A stretch of DNA of 6,180 nucleotides. Source: Microcaldota archaeon (lineage in GTDB: Archaea; Micrarchaeota; Micrarchaeia; Anstonellales; Anstonellaceae). The translations under genes were made by a program, and so were the position numbers. Within the stretch, counting starts at the first letter, position 1. Every line of letters starts with the position of its first letter. The DNA is taken from the NCBI GenBank assembly GCA_026396335.1, contig JAPLWZ010000090.1:1-6180 (forward strand), read 5' to 3'. The notes beneath the pieces are model-generated. The model made no database searches and was not told the origin of the DNA. It was given only the letters and a program-made list of their open reading frames with translations. Positions 4,648 to 6,180 of the stretch are shown here, in pieces.

Positions 4648-6180
4648 ATGAAATTTTTCGCACTGCTGTCCCTTCTGCTAATCATTTCCGCGCCATTCGC
4701 GGCCTTCACGTACAATGGCTCGATCAACGGCTCTGCAGACTCGGACGGATCTACATTCTACCAATTTTCCAAGCCCACGGGGCTCCTTTACCGTGAAGGC
4801 ACGCTTTATGTGGCGGACGGGGGCAAGGGCGCAGTTTATCTTTACGACGCATCCACAAACAGCAGGATAAAAGCAATCGTCGGGACGGCTGGCACATTGC
4901 CTGTCCAGTCGCCGCTCCACATGGCGTATGATTCCGGCATTCTCTACATCGCCGACAGCTTGGGACAAGCCGTCATGACCTATTCTGGCGCGGGTTACAA
5001 TCTCGACACTTGGGCAGCGGCATCCAACCTAATCCAGCCATCCTCGCTGGTATTCGACAGCAAAAGCGTTTACATCACCGACCTGGGCAAGGAGCAGCTC
5101 CTGCAGTATTCTCGCTCAACAAAGTCCTATCAGAACATCACAATCGACAAGGGCCCCTCGGACGGGCAGCTTAGCGCGCCGCAGGAAATAAAATTCTACA
5201 AGGGCAAATACTACATAGTTGATTCCGACAAGAGCCTCATTTTCGTATATGACCAGAACTTCACCTTCCTTTCGCTTATGGGCCGCGGCAGGGGCGGAGT
5301 GACTCTCGCATCCCCGCGCGGGCTGGATATTTTTGATGACAGGATTTACGTGGCTGACTATGGCAACGCCCGAGTTATTGTTTACTCGCTTGACGGCTAT
5401 CCGATCGACTCGCTTGATTCGTCGCCGTTGAACAATCTCTCCTATCCAATGGACGTGGCGGTGGGCAACGGCATGCTCTATGTTGCTGACGGCCTATCTC
5501 GCGAAATCAAGTTTTTCTCAATAAACTACACTGACAAGAACGACAGCGTGCTGCAGATGATTTCTGCAGCAAACCAATCCATACAGGTTCTGAATTCCCT
5601 GCAGGCGACTGCGGACAAGCTGAACCTATTTTATGAAAAAACCGGTGCGGCGCAGGACCTATGGATGTCTCTTGTCGATTACGGCAATTTCCAGTTCTCC
5701 TCATCCGCAGCTCTCGCATCTAAGGCATTTTCCGAGTCTGATTCAGCGCAGGGCGCGCTCACGCAAGACATCAAGGTGAAGGTCCTCCAGGTTGTAAAGG
5801 TGTCCCAGGACAAGGTTACGCCTTACCGCAACTCGGGCGTAAGTGGCATCAAAGACAATCTCGCGCAGTTTGACAACCGCGTGGCAGACATAAACGCGAA
5901 AATTTCCCAGGGGTCATACGCTGCCGCGGCGGACGCAGCGCTCACACTCTTCTCTCTTGCGGAAAATATAGGCTCCACTGTAGTAAGCAAGCAGGCAGAG
6001 GCCGTGTCCCGGGACAAGAACACGTCCTTCGCATCTTTCAGCCGTGACTACAGTGACCTTCTCGGAAGGCTGAACAGCGTCAATCAGGAGGCGCAAGTAT
6101 ACCGCCAAGAAACCAACCTTTCAAGCTCGGAAAACTACCTGAACCAGTCGCTTGCGCAGGCTGGATCAGGCGACTTTAGC
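4648..6180 (+). CDS. Secreted/surface NHL-repeat beta-propeller protein with helical C-terminal region (3'-partial)
   Basis: The frame is open for 511 codons and runs off the right edge. It begins with a signal peptide (MKFF, then a hydrophobic run to about residue 19), so the product is exported or membrane-associated. Six NHL-type repeats follow, starting near P43, P89, P131, P178, P223 and P267. Each has the pattern P-x-x-(hydrophobic), then LY(V/I)AD or a variant, then a strand ending in (V/I)xxY; YVADGGKGAVYLYD and YVADYGNARVIVYS are the clearest. Spacing of 42-47 residues and the count of six fit a closed six-bladed propeller over about 43-291. From about 295 onward the sequence is rich in Ala, Ser, Gln, Asp and Lys with few Gly/Pro and looks helical or coiled-coil. 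Eleven N-x-S/T sequons are visible (for example N163, N204, N293, N458), so glycosylation is possible. NHL propellers usually bind proteins, glycans or nucleic acids, and no catalytic motif is seen. The function is unknown. The start is set by GAGGTG five bases upstream. Confidence 0.85.
   Translation, partial: MKFFALLSLLLIISAPFAAFTYNGSINGSADSDGSTFYQFSKPTGLLYREGTLYVADGGKGAVYLYDASTNSRIKAIVGTAGTLPVQSPLHMAYDSGILYIADSLGQAVMTYSGAGYNLDTWAAASNLIQPSSLVFDSKSVYITDLGKEQLLQYSRSTKSYQNITIDKGPSDGQLSAPQEIKFYKGKYYIVDSDKSLIFVYDQNFTFLSLMGRGRGGVTLASPRGLDIFDDRIYVADYGNARVIVYSLDGYPIDSLDSSPLNNLSYPMDVAVGNGMLYVADGLSREIKFFSINYTDKNDSVLQMISAANQSIQVLNSLQATADKLNLFYEKTGAAQDLWMSLVDYGNFQFSSSAALASKAFSESDSAQGALTQDIKVKVLQVVKVSQDKVTPYRNSGVSGIKDNLAQFDNRVADINAKISQGSYAAAADAALTLFSLAENIGSTVVSKQAEAVSRDKNTSFASFSRDYSDLLGRLNSVNQEAQVYRQETNLSSSENYLNQSLAQAGSGDFS

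Noticed and set aside
4521..4796. Short plus-strand open frame in the intergenic region, 91 codons
   Set aside because: It runs out of frame into the NHL-repeat gene, has no ribosome-binding site at its ATG, and its product has no recognisable motif; the frame from 4648 has a signal peptide, six repeats and a strong GAGGTG site.

Overview
The window looks archaeal. The evidence is the lysJ-lysK pair of the LysW-carrier lysine/ornithine pathway, Shine-Dalgarno sites of the GAGGTG type, and a TTTATAAA box placed at the distance expected for an archaeal TATA box driving a leaderless transcript. The lineage cannot be fixed from sequence alone. A small-genome archaeon that keeps amino-acid biosynthesis is plausible, but that is inference. 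Coding is dense, with overlapping genes and a 6-bp convergent gap. The only sizeable non-coding stretch lies between positions 4406 and 4647.

Left part (1-2145, + strand): the 3' part of lysJ (5' end outside the window) overlaps lysK by an ATGA stop-start. The two encode the last steps of the carrier-protein route: transamination of the LysW-linked semialdehyde, then hydrolytic release of free lysine and/or ornithine. The carrier LysW and the earlier enzymes (LysX, LysZ, LysY) are not in view and probably lie upstream.

Middle part (2152-4405, - strand): a two-gene operon converges on lysK. The upstream gene encodes an unusual formyltransferase-fold protein with PurN/PurU-type catalytic residues, a long insertion and a polar C-terminal tail. 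Its 3' end overlaps by 17 bp the start of an M20-family metallohydrolase with a complete set of metal and catalytic residues. The pairing suggests a formyl/acyl transfer step and an amide-hydrolysis step in one pathway, but neither substrate can be read from the sequence.

Regulatory gap (4406-4647): this divergent intergenic region has a very AT-rich core (18 G+C in the 80 bases 4441-4520). It holds a TATA box for the formyltransferase operon, a 24-bp near-perfect palindrome, a second short palindrome, a 7-bp-stem inverted repeat, and a likely BRE/TATA plus strong Shine-Dalgarno site for the rightward gene.

Right part (4648-6180, + strand): an open reading frame runs off the window. It encodes a secreted or surface protein with a signal peptide, six NHL-type beta-propeller repeats and a long Ala/Ser-rich, probably helical C-terminal region. 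No RNA genes, insertion sequences or CRISPR arrays were seen.
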